Of a stretch of DNA of 64,000 nt, positions 36,025 through 46,264 are shown piece by piece. This DNA comes from Pseudomonas viridiflava (GTDB taxonomy: Bacteria > Pseudomonadota > Gammaproteobacteria > Pseudomonadales > Pseudomonadaceae): contig NZ_UTHA01000129.1 in the NCBI RefSeq assembly GCF_900582195.1, positions 18,518 through 82,517 on the forward strand, read 5' to 3'. Each line of letters starts with the position of its first letter. The stretch's first letter is position 1. Position numbers and translations under genes: made by a program. Under the pieces are notes generated by a model. It had not been told where the DNA came from, searched no databases, and saw nothing but the letters and a program-made list of their open reading frames with translations.

Positions 36025-38655
36025 TTATTCAGCCTTGGCCTTGGTACGCTTGTCTTCAACCGTCCACTTACCGCCATCGAAGTACGCCTTCCAACCGGTA
36101 GGCTTGCCGTCGACTTCGGTCTGCACGTATTGCTCCTTGGTCTTGCGGCTATAACGAATCACCGCTGGCAGACCATCAGGATCCTTCTGCGGAGCGTCGC
36201 ACAGGAAGTGATACTTCGGATCAATCTCGTCCTTGTGCGGCAGAATCTCGAGCACCAGCGGAGCACGGGTCTCACGGTTTTTCGGGAACTGACTGGCGGC
36301 CAGGAACAGACCGGACGCACCGTCACGCAAGATGTAGGTGTCGTTGACCTTTTCGCATTTCAGCTCAGGCATCTTCACCGGATCCATCTTCGGTGGCGCC
36401 GCGTCACCGCTCTTCAGCAGTTTGCGGGTGTTCTTGCACTCGGGGTTGGTGCAACCGAAGAACTTACCGAAACGGCCGGTCTTGAGCTGCATCTCGCTGC
36501 CGCACTTATCACATTCCAGGCTCGGACCTTCGTAGCCCTTGATGCGATAGCTGCCCTCTTCGATTTCGTAGCCCGCGCAATCCGGGTTGTTACCGCAGAT
36601 GTGCAGCTTGCGCTTCTCATCGAGCAGGTAAGCGTCCATCGCCGTGCTGCAGATCGGGCAGCGATGCTTGCCACGCAGCACCAGCGATTCCGATTCGCCC
36701 TCGTCGTCCGCAGCGATCTCGTCGCCCGGCACAAGGTTGACGGTGGCCTTGCAGCGCTCTTTCGGCGGCAGACTGTAGCCGGAGCAACCGAGGAACACGC
36801 CGGTCGATGCGGTACGGATCTGCATCGGACGGCCGCAAGTGGTGCAAGGAATATCGGTCATGACCGGCTGGTTGGCGCGCATGCCGCTTTCCGGGTTTTC
36901 GGCTACTTCGAGTTTCTTTTTGAAGTCGCCGTAGAACTCGTCCAGCACGCTTTTCCAGTCGCGCTCACCCTGCGCCACGTCATCGAGGTTCTCTTCCATG
37001 CCGGCGGTGAAGCCGTAGTCCATGAGGTTCGAGAAGCTTTCCGACAGGCGTTCGGTAACGATGTCACCCATCTTTTCCGAGTAGAAACGACGGTTGTGCA
37101 GGGTCACGTAACCGCGATCCTGAATGGTCGAAATGATCGCAGCGTAGGTCGAAGGACGACCGATACCGCGTTTTTCCATTTCTTTAACCAGACTGGCTTC
37201 CGAGTAACGGGCCGGCGGTTTGGTGAAGTGCTGGGACGGATCGAGCTTGATCAGCTTCATCACGTCGCCCTGCGCCATATCCGGCAGAACGTCGTCATCG
37301 CCTGGCTTGGCAATCTGCGGCATGACGCGGGTGTAACCGTCGAACTTGAGGATACGGCCCTTGGCGCGCAGCTCGAAGTCGCCAGCGCCTACGCTGACGG
37401 TGGTCGACAAGTATTGCGCCGGGAGCATCTGGCAAGCGAGGAACTGGCGCCAGATAAGCTCGTAGAGGCGCTCAGCGTCACGCTCCATGCCTGCAAGCTT
37501 GCTCGGAATGGTGTTGGCGTCGGACGGACGAATCGCTTCGTGAGCCTCTTGCGCGCCTTCCTTGCTGCTGTAGACGTTCGGCGTTTCCGGCAGGTACTTC
37601 TTGCCGAACTCGTCTTCGATGTAAGTACGCGCCATCGCCACGGCATCAGCCGAGAGGTTGGTCGAGTCGGTACGCATATAAGTGATGTAGCCGGCTTCGT
37701 ACAGACGCTGGGCCATCATCATGGTTTTCTTCACGCCAAAGCCCAGGCGGTTGCTCGCAGCCTGTTGCAACGTGGACGTGATGAATGGCGCTGAAGGCTT
37801 GCTGCTGGTCGGCTTGTCTTCGCGCTTGACGATGCTGTAGCTGGAAGACTTGAGTTTCTCCAGCGCGGCCATGGCCTGGGCTTCGTTCAGTGGCTTGAAG
37901 GCTTCGCCTTTCTCGCGAGCCACTTCGAAACGCACTGTCGAGCCTTTGGTGGTGCCGAGATCGGCGTGCACTTCCCAGTACTCTTCCGGGTTAAACGCGC
38001 GAATTTCGCGCTCACGCTCAACGACCAGCTTCACGGCAACCGATTGCACACGGCCGGCGGACAGGCCACGGGCGATCTTCGCCCACAGCAGCGGCGAAAC
38101 CATGTAACCCACAACGCGGTCGAGGAAACGACGCGCCTGCTGCGCGTTGACACGATCGATATCCAGCTCGCCAGGTTCCGAGAAGGCTTCCTGGATCGCC
38201 TTCTTGGTGATTTCGTTGAACACCACACGCTTGTAGCGGCTGTCGTCACCACCGATAGCTTCGCGCAGGTGCCAGGCAATGGCTTCCCCCTCGCGATCCA
38301 AGTCGGTTGCGAGATAGATGGTGTCAGCATCTTTGGCGAGCCGGCGCAGCTCTTCGATGACCTTCTCTTTACCCGGAAGGATCTCGTATTGAGCCTTCCA
38401 GCCATGATCGGGATCGACACCCATACGCGAGACGAGCTGCTTGCGCGCTTTCTCTTTCGGCGAGAGCACCGGACCTTCGCCCGCGGCAGCCTTGCCGCGC
38501 TTGGCGGCCGGCTCTTTGCTGGCGCTAGCCGAACCGCTGGTGGGCAGGTCTCGGATATGGCCGATACTCGACTTCACCACGTATTGGTTACCCAGATACT
38601 TGTTGATGGTCTTGGCCTTAGCCGGGGATTCCACAATGACCAGCGATTTGCCCAT
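36025..38655 (-). CDS. topA: DNA topoisomerase I
   Basis: Type IA enzyme that relaxes negative supercoils. The 876 residues contain the N-terminal Toprim domain ([13 protein letters not shown], acidic [16 protein letters not shown]) and the active-site Tyr near residue 327 ([13 protein letters not shown]). Three C-terminal four-cysteine zinc fingers follow (starting [16 protein letters not shown] and CDKCGSEM), then a final positively charged domain ending KRTKAKAE. A low-complexity Ala/Lys insert (about 43-60) lies inside the Toprim region. ATG 38655. It is flanked by its own terminator and is probably monocistronic. Confidence 0.98.
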   Translation of the reverse strand: MGKSLVIVESPAKAKTINKYLGNQYVVKSSIGHIRDLPTSGSASASKEPAAKRGKAAAGEGPVLSPKEKARKQLVSRMGVDPDHGWKAQYEILPGKEKVIEELRRLAKDADTIYLATDLDREGEAIAWHLREAIGGDDSRYKRVVFNEITKKAIQEAFSEPGELDIDRVNAQQARRFLDRVVGYMVSPLLWAKIARGLSAGRVQSVAVKLVVEREREIRAFNPEEYWEVHADLGTTKGSTVRFEVAREKGEAFKPLNEAQAMAALEKLKSSSYSIVKREDKPTSSKPSAPFITSTLQQAASNRLGFGVKKTMMMAQRLYEAGYITYMRTDSTNLSADAVAMARTYIEDEFGKKYLPETPNVYSSKEGAQEAHEAIRPSDANTIPSKLAGMERDAERLYELIWRQFLACQMLPAQYLSTTVSVGAGDFELRAKGRILKFDGYTRVMPQIAKPGDDDVLPDMAQGDVMKLIKLDPSQHFTKPPARYSEASLVKEMEKRGIGRPSTYAAIISTIQDRGYVTLHNRRFYSEKMGDIVTERLSESFSNLMDYGFTAGMEENLDDVAQGERDWKSVLDEFYGDFKKKLEVAENPESGMRANQPVMTDIPCTTCGRPMQIRTASTGVFLGCSGYSLPPKERCKATVNLVPGDEIAADDEGESESLVLRGKHRCPICSTAMDAYLLDEKRKLHICGNNPDCAGYEIEEGSYRIKGYEGPSLECDKCGSEMQLKTGRFGKFFGCTNPECKNTRKLLKSGDAAPPKMDPVKMPELKCEKVNDTYILRDGASGLFLAASQFPKNRETRAPLVLEILPHKDEIDPKYHFLCDAPQKDPDGLPAVIRYSRKTKEQYVQTEVDGKPTGWKAYFDGGKWTVEDKRTKAKAE

Positions 38656-38769
38656 GGATCAGAAAATTCCTGAATTCTAGAAGTGAAAGGCGGTTGGCGC
38701 CTGACGCGGCACCGCTATATATAGTTGATACAAGGTGAGGTCAAGCGCAGGGTTCTGCGCGCACTCGCC

Positions 38770-39006
38770 TTATGCCTTGGAAAAAAGGCTCGGTTCGGCT
38801 TGCACCAAAGCAAAGCGTGGCACCTGCTCGCCGTCAACCTCGACTGACTCGAGAAACATGCTCAGAGGGCGCACCCAAAAGCCGTAATCGCCATACAGGG
38901 CTTGGTAAAACACCACTTCTTCTTCGGTCTCGGAATGCCGCGCCACACTGAATACGCGGTACTGCGGACCTTTGTAATGTTGGTAGAGCCCAGGTTGTAT
39001 CGGCAT
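38770..39006 (-). CDS. DUF1653 family protein
   Basis: A 78-residue single-domain protein. QPGLYQHYKGPQYRVFSVARHSE is written in two parts to describe it: QPGLYQHYKGPQYRV, then VVFYQALYGDYGFWVRPLSMF, the two conserved blocks of DUF1653. ATG 39006 follows GAGGG at eight bases; the longer frame would need a TTG start at 39024. It is found between topA and fadA here as in P. aeruginosa. Function unknown. Confidence 0.88.
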   Translation of the reverse strand: MPIQPGLYQHYKGPQYRVFSVARHSETEEEVVFYQALYGDYGFWVRPLSMFLESVEVDGEQVPRFALVQAEPSLFSKA

Positions 39007-39060
39007 GTGTTGGCCCTCACTCAAATTTTTTCAAAATAAAATAAAAATAAATCCGCAAAA

Positions 39061-39086
39061 ACAAAAACCGGGGCACTTGGCCCCGG
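39061..39086 (-). terminator. Terminator of fadBA
   Basis: Stem CCGGGGC/GCCCCGG style hairpin with, on the minus strand, a following TTTTTGTTTTT, about 20 bp after the fadA stop codon. Confidence 0.85.
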
Positions 39087-39104
39087 CTTCCATCGACGAG
39101 ACGC

Positions 39105-40295
<1,191 letters not shown>

Positions 40296-40309
40296 CTAGT
40301 TGGGGGCGC

Positions 40310-42457
40310 TTAACCGAAGAAGCTCTGGCCGTTTTTGGCCATTTCGCGCAGCTTCGCGGTCGGGTGGTACAGCGCGCCCAAATCAGCGTACTGGTCAGCC
40401 AGGGCAACGAACTCGGCAACACCGATCGAATCGATGTAGCGCAGCGCACCGCCACGGAATGGAGGGAAACCGATACCGTAGACCAGACCCATGTCGGCTT
40501 CGGCGGCGGTTTCAACGATGCCGTCTTCCAGGCAACGCACGGTTTCCAGGCACAGCGGGATCATCATCCAGTTGATGATGTCTTCGTCAGTGACTTCGCG
40601 CTGCTCGTAAACGATCGGCTTGAGCACTTCCAGTACCGACGGATCGGCGACTTTCTTCTGCTTGCCTTTCTTGTCGGCCTCGTAAGCGTAGAAGCCCTTG
40701 CCGTTCTTCTGGCCCAGGCGTTTGGCTTCGTACAGCACGTCGATGGCCGAGCGACGGTCATCCTTCATGCGATCCGGGAAGCCTTCAGCCATGACGTCAC
40801 GACCGTGGTGACCGGTGTCGATGCCGACCACGTCCATCAGGTATGCCGGGCCCATCGGCCAGCCGAATTTTTCCATGACCTTGTCGATACGAACGAAGTC
40901 GACACCGGCGCTGACCAGCTTGGCGAAACCGCCGAAGTACGGGAACAGCACGCGGTTAACGAGGAAGCCCGGGCAGTCGTTGACGACGATCGGGTTCTTG
41001 CCCATTTTCTTGGCGTAGGCAACGGTGGTAGCAACCGCCAGCTCACTGGACTTCTCGCCACGGATCACTTCCACCAGCGGCATCATGTGCACCGGGTTGA
41101 AGAAGTGCATGCCGACGAAGTTTTCCGGACGCTTGAGGGCCTTGGCCAGCAAACTGATGGAGATGGTCGAGGTGTTGGACGCGAGGATGGTGTCCTCTTT
41201 GACCTGCGCTTCGACTTCAGCCAACACGGCTTGCTTGACCTTAGGGTTCTCGACCACAGCTTCGACCACCAGGTCGACGTGACCGAAGTCGCCGTAGGAC
41301 AGGGTCGGACGAATGGCGTTGAGCACTTCAGCCATTTTCGCAGCGGTCATGCGACCTTTATCAACGCGGCCAACCAGCAGTTTGGCGGCTTCGGCCAGAC
41401 CCTGCTCGATACCGTGCTCGTTGATGTCCTTCATCAGGATCGGCGTACCTTTGGAGGCCGACTGATAGGCGATACCGCCACCCATGATGCCGGCGCCCAG
41501 TACAGCAGCCTGCTTCACGTCCTTGGCGATTTCGTCGTAGGCCTTGGCCTTTTTCTTCAGTTCCTGATCGTTCAGGAACAGACCGATCAAGCTTTGCGCG
41601 GCAGAGGTCTTGGCCAGTTTGACGAAACCGGCGGCTTCGACTTCCAGCGCCTTGTCACGACCGAAGTTCGCGGCTTTCTGGATGGTCTTGATCGCTTCAA
41701 CCGGCGCCGGGTAGTTCGGGCCAGCCTGACCGGCAACGAAACCTTTCGCGGTTTCGAAAGCCATCATTTGTTCAATGGCGTTCAGCTTGAGTTTTTCAAG
41801 TTTCGGCTGACGCTTGGCCTTGAAGTCGAACTCGCCGGAGATGGCGCGCTTGATCAGTTCAAGGGCAGCTTCCTGCAGCTTCTCAGGAGCAACCACGGCG
41901 TCGACAGCGCTGACTTTCAGAGCGTCTTCAGGGCGGTTTTCCTTACCGGAGGCAATCCATTCGATGGCGTTGTCGACACCGATCAGACGCGGCAGACGCA
42001 CGGTGCCGCCGAAGCCTGGGTAGATACCCAGTTTGACTTCCGGCAGACCGATCTTGGCCTTGGTCGACATGACGCGATAGTCGGCCGCCAGGCACATTTC
42101 CAGACCGCCGCCCAGTGCGATGCCATTAATGGCCACTACGGTCGGAACGTTGAGGTCTTCGAAATCGCTGAAGATCTTGTTGGCTTCGAGATTGCCAGCA
42201 ACCAGCTCGGCATCCGGCAGCTTGAAGTTGTCGACAAATTCGGTGATGTCGGCGCCGACGATGAACACGTCCTTGCCACTGCTGACGATCACGCCCTTGA
42301 TCGAAGCATCTGCCTTGATGGTGTCTACGGCCTGACGCAGTTCGTTCAGGGTTAGACGGTTGAACTTGTTGACGGACTCACCCTTGAGGTCGAATTTCAA
42401 TTCGACGATGCCACTTTCAAGAGCTTTAACCGTGATGGCTTTACCTTCGTAAATCAT
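40310..42457 (-). CDS. fadB: Fatty oxidation complex alpha subunit FadB
   Basis: Multifunctional enoyl-CoA hydratase / 3-hydroxyacyl-CoA dehydrogenase. The 715 residues give the standard order: hydratase domain (about 1-190, with [18 protein letters not shown] and [15 protein letters not shown]), linker, NAD-binding dehydrogenase domain starting near 315 ([18 protein letters not shown]), and the C-terminal dehydrogenase repeat ([20 protein letters not shown]). ATG 42457 gives the usual MIYEGKAI start; the frame stays open 150 bp upstream into the leader. First gene of fadBA. Confidence 0.97.
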   Translation of the reverse strand: MIYEGKAITVKALESGIVELKFDLKGESVNKFNRLTLNELRQAVDTIKADASIKGVIVSSGKDVFIVGADITEFVDNFKLPDAELVAGNLEANKIFSDFEDLNVPTVVAINGIALGGGLEMCLAADYRVMSTKAKIGLPEVKLGIYPGFGGTVRLPRLIGVDNAIEWIASGKENRPEDALKVSAVDAVVAPEKLQEAALELIKRAISGEFDFKAKRQPKLEKLKLNAIEQMMAFETAKGFVAGQAGPNYPAPVEAIKTIQKAANFGRDKALEVEAAGFVKLAKTSAAQSLIGLFLNDQELKKKAKAYDEIAKDVKQAAVLGAGIMGGGIAYQSASKGTPILMKDINEHGIEQGLAEAAKLLVGRVDKGRMTAAKMAEVLNAIRPTLSYGDFGHVDLVVEAVVENPKVKQAVLAEVEAQVKEDTILASNTSTISISLLAKALKRPENFVGMHFFNPVHMMPLVEVIRGEKSSELAVATTVAYAKKMGKNPIVVNDCPGFLVNRVLFPYFGGFAKLVSAGVDFVRIDKVMEKFGWPMGPAYLMDVVGIDTGHHGRDVMAEGFPDRMKDDRRSAIDVLYEAKRLGQKNGKGFYAYEADKKGKQKKVADPSVLEVLKPIVYEQREVTDEDIINWMMIPLCLETVRCLEDGIVETAAEADMGLVYGIGFPPFRGGALRYIDSIGVAEFVALADQYADLGALYHPTAKLREMAKNGQSFFG

Positions 42458-42896
42458 CAACTGATCTCCACGATATGGAAGCTGAACAGTACACGTCGGA
42501 CGCAGGCGAATGGCTCGGCAGGACGCTTTTTCGTCGATGCTAACGCCAATCCACCCGGCACACCCGCCAACGCGATAGTCGGGATTCTGTAGGAGCAGTC
42601 TGTAAGACAAACGCTCAATTCATACGCCCGTTTGATTTGGGTACGTCACCTTCACGGAATTTCCGACAATTGTCAATCGCCCAAAATACGGGTTGAAATG
42701 CGACTTTGCGGTCATTTCTGTAAGACGAAGACCCGCAACACGCGTCTGCATGTGAAGCCATTCATAGAATCAATAGTTAGAAAAGTCGCCCTAATTCGCA
42801 GCAGCCCCTGTTTAAAGGGCTACGCTGGGTGGACGCTAGGGAAATGCACTGTCTGAATCTGCATCAGAAAGATTTCCGGCCTGCCTGGCCAACCCC
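42458..42896 (+). other. Gene-free region upstream of fadB; possible plus-strand small transcript
   Basis: 439 bp without a credible protein gene. On the minus side it must hold the fadBA promoter; CAAAC (42608-42612) and GTTTG (42630-42634) are PsrA-like half-sites but are too far apart for the normal motif. On the plus side it ends at an orphan terminator (42897-42924) that no annotated gene needs, so an untranslated RNA of up to about 200 nt may be made here. I could not match it to a known RNA. Confidence 0.3.
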
Positions 42897-42924
42897 GCCC
42901 GATGAATCATGTCGGGCTTTTTAT
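42897..42924 (+). terminator. Orphan terminator-like hairpin
   Basis: GCCCGA/TCGGGC stem with an inner TGA/TCA pairing and following TTTTTATT. No plus-strand gene lies within 500 bp upstream. Confidence 0.65.
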
Positions 42925-42974
42925 TGCGCGTCTGCCGGACCGTCCCCACCGTTGCGGTGGGAAAAGTCCGCGCG

Positions 42975-43412
42975 TCACGCCAGCGCTTTCAGGGTGGCGT
43001 CGATATCCTGCAAAACCGTGGCTTCGCCCTTCTCGCCCCAGTACAAGGCGATCATCTGCTTGTCTGCCTCGACTTTGAAAACGTTGCCCGGCAACTTTTC
43101 GAAATGATTGAGCAGCGTTTGATCTTCGCAGACTTCCTGCCACTGATTGACCCATACACCCGGCGATTTCTGCCAGTAAGTCCAGCAGACAGGCTGCTTG
43201 CTCCGACGTGGCCGATGATATTGCGCACAAGGATTCGGCGGCTCTTGCGCCAGCCAGTGCGGCCATTCCTGGGGCGCTAGCTGCATGGCCAAACCGATGC
43301 GTCGCGCCTCCATGCGCAGGGCGATGCGACCGCTTTGCGCACGGGATGGGCGTAACCACGCCAGTGGACTTAAAACCACCAGCAGGATTGACACCACTAA
43401 CCAGACCGTCAT
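42975..43412 (-). CDS. Conserved hypothetical membrane-anchored protein (145 aa)
   Basis: The N-terminus is a single membrane helix (TVWLVVSILLVVLSPLAWL), followed by an RP-rich basic stretch and a 115-residue soluble part rich in Trp (EWPHWLAQEP, CWTYWQKSPGVWVNQW). The topology suggests a cytoplasmic domain behind an N-out anchor, but the basic residues after the helix allow only a tentative reading. ATG 43412 is chosen so the helix is at the very start; ATG 43442 is possible. It is divergent from the universal stress protein gene. Homologues are restricted to pseudomonads as far as I recall. Function unknown. Confidence 0.78.
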   Translation of the reverse strand: MTVWLVVSILLVVLSPLAWLRPSRAQSGRIALRMEARRIGLAMQLAPQEWPHWLAQEPPNPCAQYHRPRRSKQPVCWTYWQKSPGVWVNQWQEVCEDQTLLNHFEKLPGNVFKVEADKQMIALYWGEKGEATVLQDIDATLKALA

Positions 43413-43515
43413 ATCTCTATTCCCAATTCTTGGTGAGTGCATTGTGTCACTTTGGAACCAATGCGCTTGAAACCAGCCATACTTAACAATATTGAAACCT
43501 CACGAGGAGCGCCTC

Positions 43516-43953
43516 ATGCCCTACCACCACATCCTGGTCGCCGTAGATCTGACTGAAGAGTGCGACCCTGTGATACACCGCGCCCGCGAGCTGTCGGTGA
43601 GCAATGGCGCCAAGCTGTCGCTGGTGCATATTGTCGAACCGATGGCCATGGCTTTTGGCGGCGACGTGCCGATGGATCTGTCACAACTGCAACAACAGCA
43701 GTTCGATCAGGCCAAGGAACGCCTTGAGCGCTTGAAAGCCAAATACTCAGAGCTTGAAGGTGCCAACTGCCATCTGACCTATGGCCAGCCACGCCAGGAA
43801 ATCCATCATTTCGCCAAGGAACAAACGTGCGATCTGATCGTGGTCGGCAGCCATGGCCGACATGGCCTGGCGCTGTTGCTCGGCTCGACCGCGAACGACG
43901 TACTGCACGGTGCGCCATGCGACGTCCTCGCCGTCCACCTGGTCAAACGTTGA
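43516..43953 (+). CDS. Universal stress protein, UspA family
   Basis: A 145-residue single UspA domain. It starts HHILVAVDLTEECDPVI and ends with the nucleotide-binding G-x2-G-x9-G-S/T region (VVGSHGRHGLALLLGSTANDVL), so it belongs to the ATP-binding group. ATG 43516 has GAGGAG upstream. Monocistronic; followed by a REP doublet. Such proteins aid survival in stationary phase and oxygen limitation; a specific role cannot be given. Confidence 0.92.
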   Translation: MPYHHILVAVDLTEECDPVIHRARELSVSNGAKLSLVHIVEPMAMAFGGDVPMDLSQLQQQQFDQAKERLERLKAKYSELEGANCHLTYGQPRQEIHHFAKEQTCDLIVVGSHGRHGLALLLGSTANDVLHGAPCDVLAVHLVKR

Positions 43954-43965
43954 AACACTGATCAT

Positions 43966-44055
43966 TGTGGGAGCGAGCCGGCTCGCGAAGGCGTCGGCAC
44001 ATTCAGCATTAATGCCGCCTGCCACACCGTATTCGCGAGCAGGCTCGCTCCCACA
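43966..44055. repeat. REP doublet (REPIN-like)
   Basis: Inverted pair in the GTGGGAG-first arrangement; the left copy has the variant GAGCCGGCTC and the right GAGCAGGCTC. Between the convergent usp and uup genes. Confidence 0.87.
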
Positions 44056-44076
44056 TTGGGTCTCCACCCGAATATG

Positions 44077-44113
44077 AAAAGCCCGGCGCTCATCACTGAG
44101 CGCCGGGCTTTTT
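44077..44113 (-). terminator. Terminator of uup
   Basis: Strong stem AAAAGCCCGGCGCTCA/TGAGCGCCGGGCTTTT with a 4-base loop, 15 bp after the uup stop codon. Confidence 0.92.
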
Positions 44114-44127
44114 CACATCCGGATCAA

Positions 44128-46050
44128 TCAGGCATCCAGCTCGGCCCAGCGCTCCATCAACGCATCCAGCTCAGCCTGCAATTGCTCCAGCGAAGCAATC
44201 ACCTTGGCCGTTTCAGCTGCTGGGCGCTGATAGAAGCCAGATTCAGCCATTTCAGCTTCCACCGCAGCAATCTGCTGTTCCTTGGCGTCGATATCGCCCG
44301 GCAGCGCTTCCAGCTCACGTTGCAGTTTGTAGCTGAGCTTTTTCTTGGCAGCCGGGGCGGCAGCGGCAGGCGCTGCAACGACTGCTGGCTCGGCAGTGAC
44401 CACCGCCGAATTCAGATCAGCTTTGCCCGACTTGCTTTCGGTCACGCCCAGCAGACGCGGCGAACCGCCCTGACGGATCCAGTCCTGATAACCACCGACG
44501 TATTCACGCACCTTGCCTTCACCTTCGAAGACCAGGGTGCTGGTGACCACGTTGTCGAGGAATGCCCGGTCGTGGCTGACCATCAGCACGGTGCCGTTGA
44601 AGGTCAGCAGCACTTCTTCAAGCAGTTCGAGGGTTTCCACATCGAGGTCGTTGGTCGGTTCGTCGAGCACCAGCAGGTTCGCCGGCTTGCTGAACAGCTT
44701 GGCCAGCAACAGACGCGCACGCTCGCCACCCGACAGCGCCTTGACCGGCGTGCGGGCACGCTGCGGGCTGAACAGGAAGTCGCCGAGGTAGCTCAGCACG
44801 TGACGGCTCTGGCCGTCGATATCGATAAAGTCGCGGCCTTCGGCGACGTTGTCGATCACGGTCTTTTCCAGGTCCAGCTGATGACGCAACTGGTCGAAGT
44901 ACGCCACGTCGATCCGCGTGCCCTCTTCCACTTTGCCGCTGGTCGGTTGCAGGCCGCTGAGCATCAGTTTCAGCAGAGTGGTCTTGCCGGTACCGTTGGC
45001 GCCGAGCAGACCGATACGGTCGCCGCGCGTCAGCACCATCGAGAAATCCTTGATCAGGAACGGGCCGCCCGGGTGAGCGAAACTCACGTTCTCGAGCACC
45101 ATCACCTGCTTGCCGGATTTGTCGGCGGTGTCCAACTGAATGTTGGCCTTGCCGGTGCGTTCACGACGTTCGCTACGCTCGACGCGCAACGCTTTCAGGG
45201 CGCGGACGCGGCCTTCGTTACGGGTGCGGCGAGCCTTGATGCCCTGGCGGATCCAGACTTCTTCCTGGGCCAGTTTCTTGTCGAACAGCGCGTTGGCGGT
45301 TTCTTCAGCGGCCAGCGCGGCTTCTTTGTGCACGAGGAAGCTGGCGTAGTCGCCGTTCCAGTCGATCAGGCCGCCGCGATCCAGTTCAAGGATGCGCGTG
45401 GCGAGGTTTTGCAGGAAGGAACGGTCGTGCGTGATGAACAGCACAGCGCCCTGGAAATCCTTCAGCGCTTCTTCGAGCCAGGCAATTGCACCGATGTCCA
45501 GGTGGTTAGTCGGTTCGTCGAGCAACAGCAGATCCGGCTCGGACACCAACGCCTGTGCCAGCAGCACGCGACGACGCCAGCCGCCGGACAACTGGGCGAG
45601 GGTCTTGTCCGCCGGCAGTTGCAGGCGGCTCAAGGTGCTTTCGACCAGAGTCTGCAAACGCCAGCCATCACGGGCTTCGAGGTCTTGCTGAACGTGCATC
45701 AGCTTGTTCAGGTCATCTTCAGTAACGCAGTTCTGCGCAAGGTGATGATATTCGGCGAGCAACGCGCCCACGCCATCAAGGCCTTCAGCGACCACGTCGA
45801 ACACGGTCCGATCGTCGGCCACCGGCAATTCTTGCGGCAATTCGCCGATTTTCAGACCGGGGGCACGCCACACCGAGCCGTCATCGGGCCTCTGGTCGCC
45901 CTTGACCAGTTTCATCATGCTGGACTTGCCAGTGCCGTTGCGGCCGATGATGCACACCCGCTCACCACGGGCGATCTGCCAGGACACCTTGTCCAACAAC
46001 GGCATAGCGCCGAACGCAAGGGACACATCGCTGAATTTGAGCAGGGTCAT
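44128..46050 (-). CDS. uup: ABC-F family ATPase Uup
   Basis: A soluble protein with two ABC domains and no membrane part. Domain 1 has Walker A IIGRNGTGKSSMMKL, signature LSGGWRRRVLLAQALV and Walker B LLLLDEPTNHLD. Domain 2 has LLGANGTGKTTLLKL, LSGGERARLLLAKLF and LLVLDEPTNDLD. Between them is the ABC-F linker, and the C-terminal 100 residues form an Ala-rich hinge plus a coiled coil (KLSYKLQRELEALPGDIDAKE), the DNA-binding tail typical of Uup. 640 residues. ATG 46050 with GGAGAAGC upstream. Uup-type ABC-F proteins act on ribosomes and affect transposon excision. Divergent from slt. Confidence 0.92.
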   Translation of the reverse strand: MTLLKFSDVSLAFGAMPLLDKVSWQIARGERVCIIGRNGTGKSSMMKLVKGDQRPDDGSVWRAPGLKIGELPQELPVADDRTVFDVVAEGLDGVGALLAEYHHLAQNCVTEDDLNKLMHVQQDLEARDGWRLQTLVESTLSRLQLPADKTLAQLSGGWRRRVLLAQALVSEPDLLLLDEPTNHLDIGAIAWLEEALKDFQGAVLFITHDRSFLQNLATRILELDRGGLIDWNGDYASFLVHKEAALAAEETANALFDKKLAQEEVWIRQGIKARRTRNEGRVRALKALRVERSERRERTGKANIQLDTADKSGKQVMVLENVSFAHPGGPFLIKDFSMVLTRGDRIGLLGANGTGKTTLLKLMLSGLQPTSGKVEEGTRIDVAYFDQLRHQLDLEKTVIDNVAEGRDFIDIDGQSRHVLSYLGDFLFSPQRARTPVKALSGGERARLLLAKLFSKPANLLVLDEPTNDLDVETLELLEEVLLTFNGTVLMVSHDRAFLDNVVTSTLVFEGEGKVREYVGGYQDWIRQGGSPRLLGVTESKSGKADLNSAVVTAEPAVVAAPAAAAPAAKKKLSYKLQRELEALPGDIDAKEQQIAAVEAEMAESGFYQRPAAETAKVIASLEQLQAELDALMERWAELDA

Positions 46051-46264
46051 GAGCTTCTCCAAAAACCGGGCGCGCATTCTACCTGAGTTAGGGCTTCAGC
46101 AGGCCGGCAATTTGTCTGTCGAAGCACTCTGCACAACATTTGTTGCGAACTTGTGCTGCGAGGCCCGCAAAGCTTTCGCCGCTTGCTGGCAAAAGGCTAA
46201 GCTACAGACAATTCAGTGCTGATTCGTGTCGGCACTTGTCATGATTTCTCTGCCCGGATGTCTC

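Noticed and set aside
39022..39024. TTG start for the DUF1653 gene
   Set aside because: ATG 39006 has a better ribosome site and matches the domain start.
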